Shown: piece by piece, positions 16,099 to 24,201 of the stretch
Position numbering within the stretch: the first letter of the stretch is position 1
Layout of the letters: the number at the start of each line of letters is the position of its first letter
From: Anaerofilum faecale
Lineage (GTDB): Bacteria > Bacillota > Clostridia > Oscillospirales > Ruminococcaceae
Assembly: GCA_019114265.1 (NCBI GenBank)
Contig: DXFV01000014.1
Coordinates: forward strand, 1 to 26,738
Direction: 5' to 3'
Length of the DNA stretch: 26,738 nucleotides
Notes under the pieces: generated by a model
What the model saw: only the letters and a program-made list of their open reading frames with translations
What the model was told of the DNA's origin: nothing
Database searches by the model: none
Made by a program: the position numbers and the translations under genes

Positions 16099-18182
16099 AC
16101 GGCATCGTCCTTTCCTTCGGGCAGCTGGTAGATGCGCACCGTGTCGCTGGTGAAGACGCAGGGCAGAAATTGCAGCCCCTCTTCGCTGCCTTCCTTCATC
16201 TGGCTGCTGTACACGAGATAGTCCACCCCGTGCTTTTCGCACAGCTCCAGCACCGTTTCGGGGGAGGAAGCGGGATCGAAGATCGCGGCGTTGTCGGCCT
16301 TGCGCTCGTCCACCCACATCCAGGGCGCGGTGTCGGCCACATAGGTGTAGCCCTCCAGGATCGCCTGCCGCCCCGAGAGGGCGGTGTAGAAGTTGGAGAT
16401 GCCGTCGCCGTGCAGGTTGTCGCTGTGGATGCGGTTGGTGGCAAATCGGATGGAGGGGTCGGTGTTGTCCCGCAGCCAGAGGGCGGCGGCCTCGTCGTCG
16501 GTGTTCATCACGGTGTCGTAGGGATATTTCTCCAGCACGCCCACGTCACGCAAAAAATACCGCGCGCCGCTGCCGAACACATGCACATAGTAGAACATCG
16601 CGGTCACCGCGCCGACCGCCGCGCCAAACAGCGCCAGCTTTTTCAGCCAGCCGCGGTGCAGACGGTCCACCCCGTCCACCGCCAGCAGCGTGAGGAAGAA
16701 CAGCGCCAGCAGGAAGAAATACACCTGGCTGAAATGCGGGTGGCGGAAGATGAAGAAGGCGAGCAGCCCGCCCAGGGCGCAGGCGTTGGCCAGCAGCCGT
16801 CCGGCGTCCAGCTTCCAGAAGCGGCGCGCGTCGGCCGCCAGACCGGCCAGCCACGGGATAAACAGCGCCGGAGCCATCAGGGCGGTCTGCACCACCCACA
16901 GCACCGGGGCCACCTTGGCCGACAGGCCGTACCGGATGCCGTCCAGCCAGCTGAGCACCGCCGCCAGCGGCGTGCGGGAGACCGAATCGGTGAAACTGAG
17001 CATCATGCCGCCGTTCGCGCCCGCGCTGAACAGCGCCATATACAACACGCCGAAGGCGGCGGCCATGCCGGCAAACAGCGCCAGCGCCTTCAGCCCCGCT
17101 TTGCGGCGGGGGACCAGGAACACCAGCGAGGCCGCGCACCCGGCCAGCAGGAGGCCGCCCACCGGGCCTTTTGCCACGGCGAGCATCACAAAGGCGCAAA
17201 GGGTGGCCGCCAGCTGTATCCAGCCCACCTTGAAGTTCTGCCGAGCGGCCAGCAGCCACATCCCGGCGAAGATGCACAGAAAGACGGTGGCGGTGGTCTG
17301 GCTGGTGATGTTGGTGAGCAGATGGGTGATGTTGGTGTTGCCGAAAACCGACAGGCCGTTCGGCAGGATGGTCCACAGGCCGGCGCACCCGAAGCAGAAC
17401 AGGCCGAACACGAACAGCAGGTTCTTGCGCAGCACCCGCCCGTAGAACACCTGGCTGAACCGGTAGAGGCAGACGATCAGCGCCGCCAGCATGGCCGGCT
17501 GCAGATAGAAGGCCAGCACCTGGTAGCAGTCCTGCCCGCTGACAGTGGACAGCGCCGCGCACAGCAGCTCGGTGAGATAATGGTAGGCCAAACGGACGTT
17601 ATAAAACCGGATCTCCTGCGGAGGGAAGGCGATCTGGAAGCTCTTGGCGTTGCCCACCAGATACAGCAGGTCCTGGTCGATCAGCACATCGCCGGCGCGG
17701 GAAGGCAGCGCGTATTTGATCACCGCCGCAAAGGCGTTCGCCGCCACCAGAAAGGAGAACAGCAGCGCCAGCAGGCGGCGGTGGGGCGCTTGCCACACCC
17801 GGCGCGGGGAGACGAACCGTCCGCCTCCGCTGCGCCAGGCGCACACCGCCAGGATGCTCAGCACCAGCGGCACGCCGCGCACCAGCCACAGCGCGTCCAG
17901 CCGCACCGACACACAGTAGGCGCAGGCCAGAAACCCGCTGCCCAGCAGGATGACCAGCGGGGCGCGGAAGCCGGGCATTGCCCGGTCCAGCCCCGAAAGC
18001 CGGGCCAGCTGCATGCCCGGCAGCACAATGTACAGCGCGACCGCCAGCCAGAAGATCACCAGCCCGCCCACGCTGCCGCCGGCCCATACGGCCAGCGCCG
18101 CATACACCGCCAGGCAGACCGCGCACAGGGCAGCCGCCGTTTTGGGAAATCCACGGTAGATCCGCAGTATCCGTTCTTTCAT
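16095..18182 (-). CDS. Polytopic membrane protein, probable GT-C glycosyltransferase
   Basis: A 695-residue protein with many hydrophobic helices through about residue 540 and a soluble C-terminal domain (about 545-695). The first extracytoplasmic loop region carries acidic residues in VLIDQDLLYLVGNAK (about 166-180), the place where GT-C enzymes hold their catalytic Asp. The C-terminal part (ALWLRDNTDP, SGRQAILEGYTY, VDYLVYSS) resembles the outer domains of ArnT/PMT-like proteins seen in many GT-C families, although I cannot name the exact family. In this operon it would take the sugar from its undecaprenyl carrier and put it on a cell-surface acceptor. GGAGG (18191-18195 on the minus strand) 8 bases before the ATG sets the start; it is the first gene after a good promoter. 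Confidence 0.75.
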   Translation of the reverse strand: MKERILRIYRGFPKTAAALCAVCLAVYAALAVWAGGSVGGLVIFWLAVALYIVLPGMQLARLSGLDRAMPGFRAPLVILLGSGFLACAYCVSVRLDALWLVRGVPLVLSILAVCAWRSGGGRFVSPRRVWQAPHRRLLALLFSFLVAANAFAAVIKYALPSRAGDVLIDQDLLYLVGNAKSFQIAFPPQEIRFYNVRLAYHYLTELLCAALSTVSGQDCYQVLAFYLQPAMLAALIVCLYRFSQVFYGRVLRKNLLFVFGLFCFGCAGLWTILPNGLSVFGNTNITHLLTNITSQTTATVFLCIFAGMWLLAARQNFKVGWIQLAATLCAFVMLAVAKGPVGGLLLAGCAASLVFLVPRRKAGLKALALFAGMAAAFGVLYMALFSAGANGGMMLSFTDSVSRTPLAAVLSWLDGIRYGLSAKVAPVLWVVQTALMAPALFIPWLAGLAADARRFWKLDAGRLLANACALGGLLAFFIFRHPHFSQVYFFLLALFFLTLLAVDGVDRLHRGWLKKLALFGAAVGAVTAMFYYVHVFGSGARYFLRDVGVLEKYPYDTVMNTDDEAAALWLRDNTDPSIRFATNRIHSDNLHGDGISNFYTALSGRQAILEGYTYVADTAPWMWVDERKADNAAIFDPASSPETVLELCEKHGVDYLVYSSQMKEGSEEGLQFLPCVFTSDTVRIYQLPEGKDDAV

Positions 18183-18242
18183 GATCCTATCCTCCGCCGC
18201 GGCGCATCGCGCCGCGTTGTTCCACTGCATTCTTTGTACTTT

Positions 18243-18271
18243 ATTATACCGTTCCGGCGCTGAATGTGCAA
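18243..18271 (-). promoter_or_regulatory. Promoter of the surface-sugar operon
   Basis: The minus strand has TTGCAC (18266-18271), a 17-base spacer and TATAAT (18243-18248). The predicted start, near 18236, leaves a leader of about 54 bases with an inverted GC repeat (GCGGCGCG/CGCGCCGC region) before the ribosome site. Confidence 0.85.
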
Positions 18272-18318
18272 GGAGCTGTCCCCCTTGCGCAGACAGAACA
18301 GGGCGGAATAAAAAACTC

Positions 18319-18355
18319 TGTCAGAATTCCCGGGCGTGTACCGGGAATTCTGACA
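18319..18355. repeat. Perfect 15-base inverted repeat (hairpin 1 of 5)
   Basis: Arms TGTCAGAATTCCCGG (18319-18333) and CCGGGAATTCTGACA (18341-18355) around a 7-base loop. No T-tract follows directly. It is the first of five consecutive hairpins between the surface-sugar operon promoter and the LCP gene. Confidence 0.85.
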
Positions 18356-18364
18356 CCTTGACAG

Positions 18365-18413
18365 AAAAAACACCTGATTTTGTGTGCGTAGTGCGCAAAA
18401 TCAGGTGTTTTTT
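18365..18413. terminator. Bidirectional intrinsic terminator (hairpin 2 of 5)
   Basis: Perfect 18-base arms (18365-18382 and 18396-18413) containing CACCTGATTTTG / CAAAATCAGGTG, flanked by an A6 run on one side and a T6 run on the other, so that it works as a terminator in either direction. It is the probable end of the leftward LCP gene transcript. Confidence 0.88.
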
Positions 18414-18437
18414 CGCCGGAAAAGGGTACTGGGGGAA

Positions 18438-18481
18438 ACCAATAAGCATCCCCCGCGCAAAGCGCGGGTGGTGCGTTTGGT
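18438..18481. repeat. GC hairpin (hairpin 3 of 5)
   Basis: Core arms CCCGCGC (18452-18458) and GCGCGGG (18462-18468) with an AAA loop, extended outward by GCATC/GGTGC and ACCAA/TTGGT after small bulges. The nested, bulged structure looks more like a dispersed palindromic unit than a terminator. Confidence 0.7.
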
Positions 18482-18483
18482 GT

Positions 18484-18523
18484 CCCTCAGGAGTCTGTCG
18501 AACCTTTCGACAGACTCAGAGGG
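18484..18523. repeat. Perfect 12-base inverted repeat with outer stem (hairpin 4 of 5)
   Basis: Arms GAGTCTGTCGAA (18491-18502) and TTCGACAGACTC (18506-18517) with a 3-base loop, and an outer CCCTC/GAGGG stem. Its last three bases are shared with hairpin 5, so the two cannot both form completely. Confidence 0.85.
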
Positions 18524-18551
18524 CGGCCTTTTCCCCGGGAAAAGGCCGCCC
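18521..18551. repeat. Perfect 15-base inverted repeat (hairpin 5 of 5)
   Basis: Arms GGGCGGCCTTTTCCC (18521-18535) and GGGAAAAGGCCGCCC (18537-18551) around one central base. It starts 20 bases after the LCP stop codon in the leftward transcript. No T-run follows, so it may protect the mRNA 3' end. Confidence 0.85.
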
Positions 18552-18571
18552 TGCGGCTTGTTCGGTTGGCT

Positions 18572-19666
18572 TCAGCCCAGCGCCTCGGCGGTCTGCACGC
18601 CGTCCAGCGTCCTGCCCTCGTCGTAGTTCACGCCCAGCGGGAACTCCACGTCCGGCAGACCCAGCTGATCGGCCGACACCGTCACGCCCTCGGGGCGGAA
18701 ATGCTCGTTGAGGATGTTGGCGGTGTACTCTTTTTCGATGCCGTACAGGCTGCCATTCCCGTCCACCGTGATCGGCCCGCCCGCGCAGCGCACCATATAG
18801 ACATCGGCGGCGGTGAGGTCTTTCAGCGACAGATACAGGCCCGCCAGATCCATCAGTGACAGGTCGGTGTTCACATAGTGGGCCACCATCTTGGCCACCT
18901 TCATCGCGTCGCCGATGGGGTAGTCGTTCATAAAGGTCTTGAACACCGCGGCGTAGAAGCTCTGCTGCAGCTCCAGGCGGTCGTAGTCGCTGCGGGCGGT
19001 GTTGCGATTGCGCAAAATCAGCTCGGCGCTCTGGCCGTCCACCTTCACGTCGCCCTCTTGAAAGACCACGTTGCCCTTTTTATCCACCAGATCGCGCGGG
19101 ATGTGCATCCAGATGCCGCCCATCGTGTCCACCATCGTGCGGAAGGCATTCAGATCCATCACCACATAGTTGTCGGCCTTCAGGCCGAACAGCTGGTACA
19201 CCACATTGGCCGTGTTTGCAATACGGTTTTCCTCTTCCGGGCCGTGCAGAAAAGCGCCGTTGATCTTTGCGGTGTACTGCTCTGCCAGCTCGGGGCCCAC
19301 ATAGGTGTCGCGCGGGATCTGCAGGATCGACAGCTTGTTGTTCTTGTGATCCAGGCGGATATACATCAGCAGGTCGGTGTTGCCCAAACCCTCGCCGTAG
19401 CTGCGCTCTTCCTCCGTGACGCCGTTGTCGATCACGGCCAGCAGCAGATTGTAGACATCCTTTTCCTCCACATCGGCCAGCGGGTCGCTCTCGGCACCGG
19501 CCAGCGGCTCGTAGCTGGTGGGCAGATTGCCGGCGCTGCCGGTCTCCAGCAGGCTGTCGTATTCAAAGTATACCTTGAGAGCAATGGCCACCACGGCCAC
19601 CAGCAGGGCCGCGACCGCCACCGCGATCCACAGGCCGACTCTGCGCTTGGGTTTGGATGGATTCAT
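18572..19666 (-). CDS. LytR-CpsA-Psr (LCP) family protein
   Basis: A 364-residue membrane-anchored protein: short basic N terminus, one membrane helix (about 11-31), then the extracytoplasmic LCP domain (about 70-260) with NTDLLMYIRLDHKNNKLSILQIPRDTYV and RNRNTARSDYDRLELQQSF, which hold the conserved Asp/Arg residues of the family. LCP enzymes move wall teichoic acid or other glycopolymers from undecaprenyl carriers to peptidoglycan. AAGGAG 8 bases upstream fixes the ATG at 19666 rather than an upstream in-frame ATG at 19741. It has its own promoter and the terminator at 18365-18413. Being next to the surface-sugar operon fits a common role in wall polymers. Confidence 0.92.
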   Translation of the reverse strand: MNPSKPKRRVGLWIAVAVAALLVAVVAIALKVYFEYDSLLETGSAGNLPTSYEPLAGAESDPLADVEEKDVYNLLLAVIDNGVTEEERSYGEGLGNTDLLMYIRLDHKNNKLSILQIPRDTYVGPELAEQYTAKINGAFLHGPEEENRIANTANVVYQLFGLKADNYVVMDLNAFRTMVDTMGGIWMHIPRDLVDKKGNVVFQEGDVKVDGQSAELILRNRNTARSDYDRLELQQSFYAAVFKTFMNDYPIGDAMKVAKMVAHYVNTDLSLMDLAGLYLSLKDLTAADVYMVRCAGGPITVDGNGSLYGIEKEYTANILNEHFRPEGVTVSADQLGLPDVEFPLGVNYDEGRTLDGVQTAEALG

Positions 19667-19746
19667 TGTATATGCTCCTTCTTTTCCTGCCGCCGAGGGC
19701 GGATTCTTATGGTAAGATTGGGCCGTTTTGGCCCGGCACAACCATC

Positions 19747-19775
19747 ATCATACCAAAAAACGACCATCTTTGCAA
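19747..19775 (-). promoter_or_regulatory. Promoter of the LCP gene
   Basis: On the minus strand TTGCAA (19770-19775), a 17-base spacer and TATGAT (19747-19752) with TGG in front as an extended -10. The promoter lies inside the 3' end of the upstream amidotransferase gene. A short GGGCC/GGCCC hairpin (19720-19734) occurs in the leader. Confidence 0.75.
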
Positions 19776-20509
19776 ATATCTTCCGGCTTTTTCACAGGCT
19801 GGGAACAAAGATTCACAAAATGTTCAAACAATCGCAGCGCGCGGCGGCTGGACATGACCAGATTTTCGGGATGCCACTGCACCCCCAGCATCCGGCCGTC
19901 CTCGCTCTCCACCGCCTCGACGATGCCGTCTTTGGTGAAGGCGGTGGTGAGCAGGCTGCCCGCCTCCTTCACCGCCTGGTGGTGGAAGCTGTTGGTGCGG
20001 TATTTTTCGCCCAGCAGCTTGTGGAGCCGGCTGTCCCACACGGGGTAGACGGTGTGGATGCGCTGGGCGCGTCCGGCGGCGGGGTTTTGGGCATGGCAGC
20101 CCGCCTCGGGGCACTGGGAGGGGATGTCCTGCCACAGGCTCCCCCCGCAGCCCACCGCCATCACCTGCATGCCCCGGCAGATGCCGAACACCGGTTTTTT
20201 CTGCTCCATCGCCAGGTGCAGCAGGATCAGCTCGGCGTCGTCCCGCCCGCGGCAGATGGCGCTGGTTTTGGGGTGCGGCTCCTGGCCGTACAGCGCGGGG
20301 TCGACGTCCTCGCCGCCCGCCAGCAGCAAACCGTCCGCCAGAGCCATCCAGTCCTCGGCGGCGCCGCGGTCGAACGAGGGGGTGATGGGCGCCAGCAGCG
20401 GCATGCCGCCCGCCGCCGCCACTGCGTTCACATAGTCCTGGCCCACCCGGTAGCCGGGCAGCACTTCGCCGGTGGTGGGCACCACCGGGATGAGAATTTT
20501 GGGCTGCAT
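19748..20509 (-). CDS. Class I glutamine-amidotransferase-like peptidase (gamma-Glu-GABA hydrolase family)
   Basis: A 253-residue protein of peptidase family C26. The catalytic triad is visible: Cys111 in GICRGMQV, His213 and Glu215 in GVQWHPE; LLLAGGEDVDPALYG and TNSFHHQAV are also typical. Relatives such as PuuD cleave gamma-glutamyl amides; the actual substrate here is unknown. AGGAGG upstream supports the ATG at 20509. It is the last gene of the cysteine desulfurase-thiI-cinA unit, 18 bases after cinA, and nothing nearby suggests polyamine breakdown. Confidence 0.88.
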   Translation of the reverse strand: MQPKILIPVVPTTGEVLPGYRVGQDYVNAVAAAGGMPLLAPITPSFDRGAAEDWMALADGLLLAGGEDVDPALYGQEPHPKTSAICRGRDDAELILLHLAMEQKKPVFGICRGMQVMAVGCGGSLWQDIPSQCPEAGCHAQNPAAGRAQRIHTVYPVWDSRLHKLLGEKYRTNSFHHQAVKEAGSLLTTAFTKDGIVEAVESEDGRMLGVQWHPENLVMSSRRALRLFEHFVNLCSQPVKKPEDICKDGRFLV

Positions 20510-20527
20510 ACCGTTTCCTCCTTCTTC

Positions 20528-21799
20528 TTATCCGCGCAGGCGGTGGGCCGTGCAGCCGTGCATCGGCAGCCCCAGCGCCAGCCGCCGCGCCATATCCAGC
20601 GCCTTCTGGCTGGCCGCCAGGCGCACCACGTCGCGGGTGCGGTGTGCCATCAGCATCCTGTGCACCCACACGGTGTCCCCCATCGCGGCCGCGATGTAGA
20701 CAAGGCCCACCGGTTTTTCCTCGGTGCCGCCGCCCGGCCCCGCGATGCCGGTGATGCCCACGCCCACCGTCGCGCCCGCCCGGCGGCGCACGCCGTCGGC
20801 CATCTGCAAGGCCACCTCGGGCGACACCGCGCCCTTCTGGCGAAGGGTGCCGCTGTCCACCTCCAGCAGCAGCTGCTTGATGTTGTTGGAATAGCTGCAC
20901 ACGCCGCATTCAAACATCTCGCTGCTGCCCGGCACCGAGGTGATCCGCTCGCTGACCAGGCCCCCGGTGCAGCTCTCGGCGGTGGCGAGGGTCATGCCGG
21001 CGTCGGCAAAAGCGCGCACCACCGTGTATTCCATCCCCTGCTCGCCCTCGGCATAGATATGGTCGCCCAGGATGGCATAGAATTTGTCGGCCAGTTTGCC
21101 GCACATCGCCTGCGCCGCCGGCTCGTCGGCCGCGCGCGCGGTGATGCGCACCACCACCTCGGCGGTCTTGGCGTACAGGGCGGCGGTGGGGTTCTCCCCC
21201 TCCAGCAGTTCGGCCACCATGCCCTCCAGCTGGCTCTCCCCGATGCCGTACACCCGCAGCATCCGGCTGTGGAGCACGCACTGCTGCATGGTCTGCAGAA
21301 GGGGGCGGACCTCCTTCTCAAACATGGGGATCAGCTCTTTGGGCGGCCCCGGCATCAGGAAGGCATACCGGCCGTTTTGCACGAACATCGCGCCCGGCGC
21401 GGTGCCGTTTTCGTTGGCCAGCGTGCGGCCGTTGGCCGGTACCATCGCCTGCTTGCGGTTGTTTTCCGACATGGGGCGGTGGCAGTCGCGGAAAAAGCGC
21501 TCGATCTTTTTGTATTCGGCCTCGTCGAAGCGCAGCGGGTCGCCGTATTCGGCAGCCACCGTCTCCTTGGTCAGATCGTCGGCGGTGGGGCCGAGGCCGC
21601 CGCTGTACAGCACCACCTCGCTGCGCTCGCGGGCGGTGTGCGCCACCTGGGCCAGGCGCTGGGGGTTATCCCCCACCACGCACTGGAAATGGACCGTGAA
21701 GCCCAGCGCTGCCAGCTGGCGCGCCAGATACTGGGCGTTTGTGTTCAGGATGTCGCCGAGCAGCAGCTCGGTTCCCACTGCGATGATCTCTGCATTCAT
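20528..21799 (-). CDS. cinA: CinA family protein, nicotinamide-nucleotide amidase
   Basis: A 423-residue two-domain protein. The N-terminal molybdopterin-binding-like domain opens AEIIAVGTELLLGDILNTN and has SGGLGPTADDLTKE; the C-terminal domain (about 260-410) has TLATAESCTGGLVSERIT and GITGIAGPGGGTEEKPVG, the signature of PncC-type NMN deamidases. The C-terminal domain of such proteins recycles NMN, and CinA is linked to competence in some Firmicutes. The ATG at 21799 matches the family N terminus. It lies 18 bases after thiI. Confidence 0.94.
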   Translation of the reverse strand: MNAEIIAVGTELLLGDILNTNAQYLARQLAALGFTVHFQCVVGDNPQRLAQVAHTARERSEVVLYSGGLGPTADDLTKETVAAEYGDPLRFDEAEYKKIERFFRDCHRPMSENNRKQAMVPANGRTLANENGTAPGAMFVQNGRYAFLMPGPPKELIPMFEKEVRPLLQTMQQCVLHSRMLRVYGIGESQLEGMVAELLEGENPTAALYAKTAEVVVRITARAADEPAAQAMCGKLADKFYAILGDHIYAEGEQGMEYTVVRAFADAGMTLATAESCTGGLVSERITSVPGSSEMFECGVCSYSNNIKQLLLEVDSGTLRQKGAVSPEVALQMADGVRRRAGATVGVGITGIAGPGGGTEEKPVGLVYIAAAMGDTVWVHRMLMAHRTRDVVRLAASQKALDMARRLALGLPMHGCTAHRLRG

Positions 21800-21817
21800 T
21801 CTGTTCGCCTTCTTCTC

Positions 21818-23023
21818 TCAGTATTCGGCTGCCAGCGGAGGGATGTCGCCCACCTTCAGGCGCACCACGTCGGCCTGTTCGGCCGCCTCCCGTTCCAGCT
21901 CGGCCAGACCGGGCATCGCCGCCTCGGCGGCCTCGATCTCCTCCAGCGTGGGGCGGGTCTTGGGATGGGGCGGGGTGAAGATGGTGCAGCAGTCCTCGTA
22001 GGGCATGATGCTGGTCTCAAAGGTGCCGATGCGGCGGGCGATCTCGGTGATCTCGGTCTTATCCAGGCCGATGGCCGGACGCAGCACCGGCAGGTCCTGC
22101 GCCGAGTCGGTGCAGATGAGCGCCTTGAGGGTCTGGCTGGCAACCTGGGCCAGACTCTCGCCGGTGACGATGGCGTCGCACCCGATGCGCCCGGCGATGA
22201 CGCGGGCAATGCGCATCATGCTGCGGCGCATCAGCACCGTGAACAGCACGTCGGGGGCGTTGTCGCGGATGTATTCCTGCGGCTTTGTGTAGGGCACCAC
22301 ATACAGGTTGGTGTTGCCGGTGTAGTCGGTGAGCAGCTGGCCCAGGCTCTGCACCTTCAGGCGGGCGCGCTCGCTGGTGTAGGGCGGGCTGGCGAAGTGG
22401 ATGTGGTGCAGGCTCAGGCCGCGCTTCGCCATCATCCAGGCGGCCACCGGGCTGTCGATGCCGCCCGACAGCATGCACACCGCGCGCCCGCTGGTGGACA
22501 CCGGCAGGCCGCCGGGGCCGGGCGTTTTGCCCGCGTGGACGTAGGCGCCGAAGTCGCGCACCTCCACAAAGACGGTCACATCGGGCTTGTGCACGTCCAC
22601 CCGCAGATGGTGGAAGGCGCTCAGCACACGGGCGCCCAGCTCGCGGGCCAGCTCGGGGCTTTTCATCGGGAAGCTCTTGTCGGCGCGGCGCGCTTCCACC
22701 TTAAAAGTGCGGGCCCGGCGCAGCTGGTCGCCCAGATAGTCCAGCGTGGCGGTGCAGATGGCCTCGAAGTCCTTCTCGCACACCGCCGCGCGGCAGAGGG
22801 CCGCGATGCCGAAAATGCGGCTCACCTTCTCAAAGGCGAGGTCCATATCGGCAAATTCGTCCTTCGGCTCCACATACATGGTGCTCTGGGCGCGGTATAC
22901 CTTGAAGTCGCCCAGGTGCTCCAGGCGGCGGCGGGTGATCTTCATGAGGGTGGATTCAAAGGTGGCGCGGTTGAGCCCCTTCAGGGCCATCTCGCCCTGG
23001 AATGCCATAATGATCTCTTTCAT
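21818..23023 (-). CDS. thiI: tRNA 4-thiouridine synthetase
   Basis: A 401-residue protein with an N-terminal ferredoxin-like part, a THUMP domain (about 60-165) and a PP-loop ATP pyrophosphatase domain with SGGIDSPVA at 186-194. It adenylates U8 of tRNA for sulfur insertion and, in some organisms, takes part in thiazole synthesis. The rhodanese domain of the E. coli enzyme is missing, as in Bacillus-type ThiI, which receives sulfur directly from a dedicated desulfurase. That partner is the gene 29 bases upstream. The start at 23023 gives MKEIIMAFQGEMALKG, the family N terminus, after a GGAAAGGAACG ribosome site. Confidence 0.95.
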   Translation of the reverse strand: MKEIIMAFQGEMALKGLNRATFESTLMKITRRRLEHLGDFKVYRAQSTMYVEPKDEFADMDLAFEKVSRIFGIAALCRAAVCEKDFEAICTATLDYLGDQLRRARTFKVEARRADKSFPMKSPELARELGARVLSAFHHLRVDVHKPDVTVFVEVRDFGAYVHAGKTPGPGGLPVSTSGRAVCMLSGGIDSPVAAWMMAKRGLSLHHIHFASPPYTSERARLKVQSLGQLLTDYTGNTNLYVVPYTKPQEYIRDNAPDVLFTVLMRRSMMRIARVIAGRIGCDAIVTGESLAQVASQTLKALICTDSAQDLPVLRPAIGLDKTEITEIARRIGTFETSIMPYEDCCTIFTPPHPKTRPTLEEIEAAEAAMPGLAELEREAAEQADVVRLKVGDIPPLAAEY

Positions 23024-23052
23024 CGGTCGTTCCTTTCCTGTTGGTGAAAAAA

Positions 23053-24186
23053 TCAGCGGGTGCGCGCCAGACGCGCCAGCCCCGCGCGCAGGCCGTCCAG
23101 CAGGGCGCGCACGTCCTCTTCGGTGCTGTCGCCGCAGAAGCTGACCCGCAGGGCGCTGTCGATGCGGGCGGCGGGCAGGTCCATCGCCGCCAGCGTGTGG
23201 CTGGCCGCGCCCTTGCTGCAGGCCGACCCGCTGGACACATACACCTGCCGCTGCTCGAGGAAATGCAGCATCGTCTCGCTGCGGATGCCGGGGACGCTGA
23301 AATTCAGCACCTCGGCCAGTGCGTCGGGCGGGCTGTTCAGCACAACGCCGTCCATCCCTTCCAGCTCGGCGCGCAGCATGGCGTTCAGCGCGCGCAGATG
23401 TTTCGCACGGGCGGGCAGCGTTTTCTGCATCCGCTGGGCCGCCAGCGCCAGCCCCGCGATATAGGGCAGGTTCTCGGTGCCGGGGCGGATGCCGCGCTCC
23501 TGCCCGCCGCCCAGGAAGGGGGGCTGGATGGTGTGCCCGCGGCGCAGATACAGCGCGGCGACGCCCTTGGGGGCGTGGATCTTGTGGCCGGAGACGGAAT
23601 AGCTGTCGATGGCGGTGGCGGCCAGCTTCACCGGCCTGCGCAGCCATGCCTGCACGCCGTCCACATGCACGGCGGTGCGGGAGTTTTTCTCCTTCACACG
23701 TTCGGCCAGCGCCGCCACATCCAGCACCGCACCGATCTCGTTGTTCACTTCCATCGCGGTCACCAGCGCGGTTTTCGGCCCCACCGCCGCGGCCATCTCG
23801 TCCATGCTGACGCGGCCGGTCTCGTCCGGCATCACCCAGGTCACCCGCCAGCCGTCCTGCTCCAGCTGCTGCACGACGCTGTGCACCGAGGGGTGCTCGT
23901 AGCCGGTGCAGACGATGTGGTCGGCCCATTCCCGGCGGGCGCGGACCGCGCCCAGAACGGCGATGTTGTTGCTCTCGCTGCCGCAGCCGGTGAAGATCAC
24001 CTCGGCCGGGCTGCAGCCCAGCGCCTGCGCCACCGCCGCACGGCTGCGGCGCAGCAGCAGCTCGCTGTCCAGCCCCGGCCCGTACAGCGAGCTGGGATTG
24101 GCAAAATGCTCGCCCATCACACGGCGGATCTCGTCCGCCACCTCATCGGCCACCCGGGTGGTGGCCGCGTTGTCCAGATAGTGCAT
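23053..24186 (-). CDS. Cysteine desulfurase (NifS/IscS family) paired with ThiI
   Basis: A 377-residue class V aminotransferase-fold enzyme releasing sulfur from cysteine. It starts MHYLDNAATT, has the PLP lysine 202 in SGHKIHAPKG, GGQERGIRPGTEN, and the sulfur-accepting Cys323 in SSGSACSKG. It lies directly before thiI, as in Bacillus NifZ-ThiI, so it probably serves tRNA thiolation rather than general Fe-S assembly. The short active-site loop fits group I desulfurases. The ATG at 24186 is the first gene start in the four-gene operon. Confidence 0.94.
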   Translation of the reverse strand: MHYLDNAATTRVADEVADEIRRVMGEHFANPSSLYGPGLDSELLLRRSRAAVAQALGCSPAEVIFTGCGSESNNIAVLGAVRARREWADHIVCTGYEHPSVHSVVQQLEQDGWRVTWVMPDETGRVSMDEMAAAVGPKTALVTAMEVNNEIGAVLDVAALAERVKEKNSRTAVHVDGVQAWLRRPVKLAATAIDSYSVSGHKIHAPKGVAALYLRRGHTIQPPFLGGGQERGIRPGTENLPYIAGLALAAQRMQKTLPARAKHLRALNAMLRAELEGMDGVVLNSPPDALAEVLNFSVPGIRSETMLHFLEQRQVYVSSGSACSKGAASHTLAAMDLPAARIDSALRVSFCGDSTEEDVRALLDGLRAGLARLARTR

Positions 24187-24201
24187 AGTTTCTCCCGTTT
24201 T

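Noticed and set aside
16170..18263. A 697-codon open frame on the plus strand
   Set aside because: Antisense to the GT-C candidate; the minus-strand product has a consistent membrane topology, promoter and ribosome site, while the plus-strand product is Gln/His/Arg-rich noise.
18319..18551. The hairpin cluster as a CRISPR array
   Set aside because: The units are different inverted repeats, not regular direct repeats with spacers, and no cas gene is near.
18878..23047. A 1389-codon open frame on the plus strand
   Set aside because: It runs antisense to the LCP, amidotransferase, cinA and thiI genes, all of which have clear motifs. Its product is a His/Gly/Ala/Gln-rich mix with no recognisable domain, as expected from the opposite strand of GC-rich codons.
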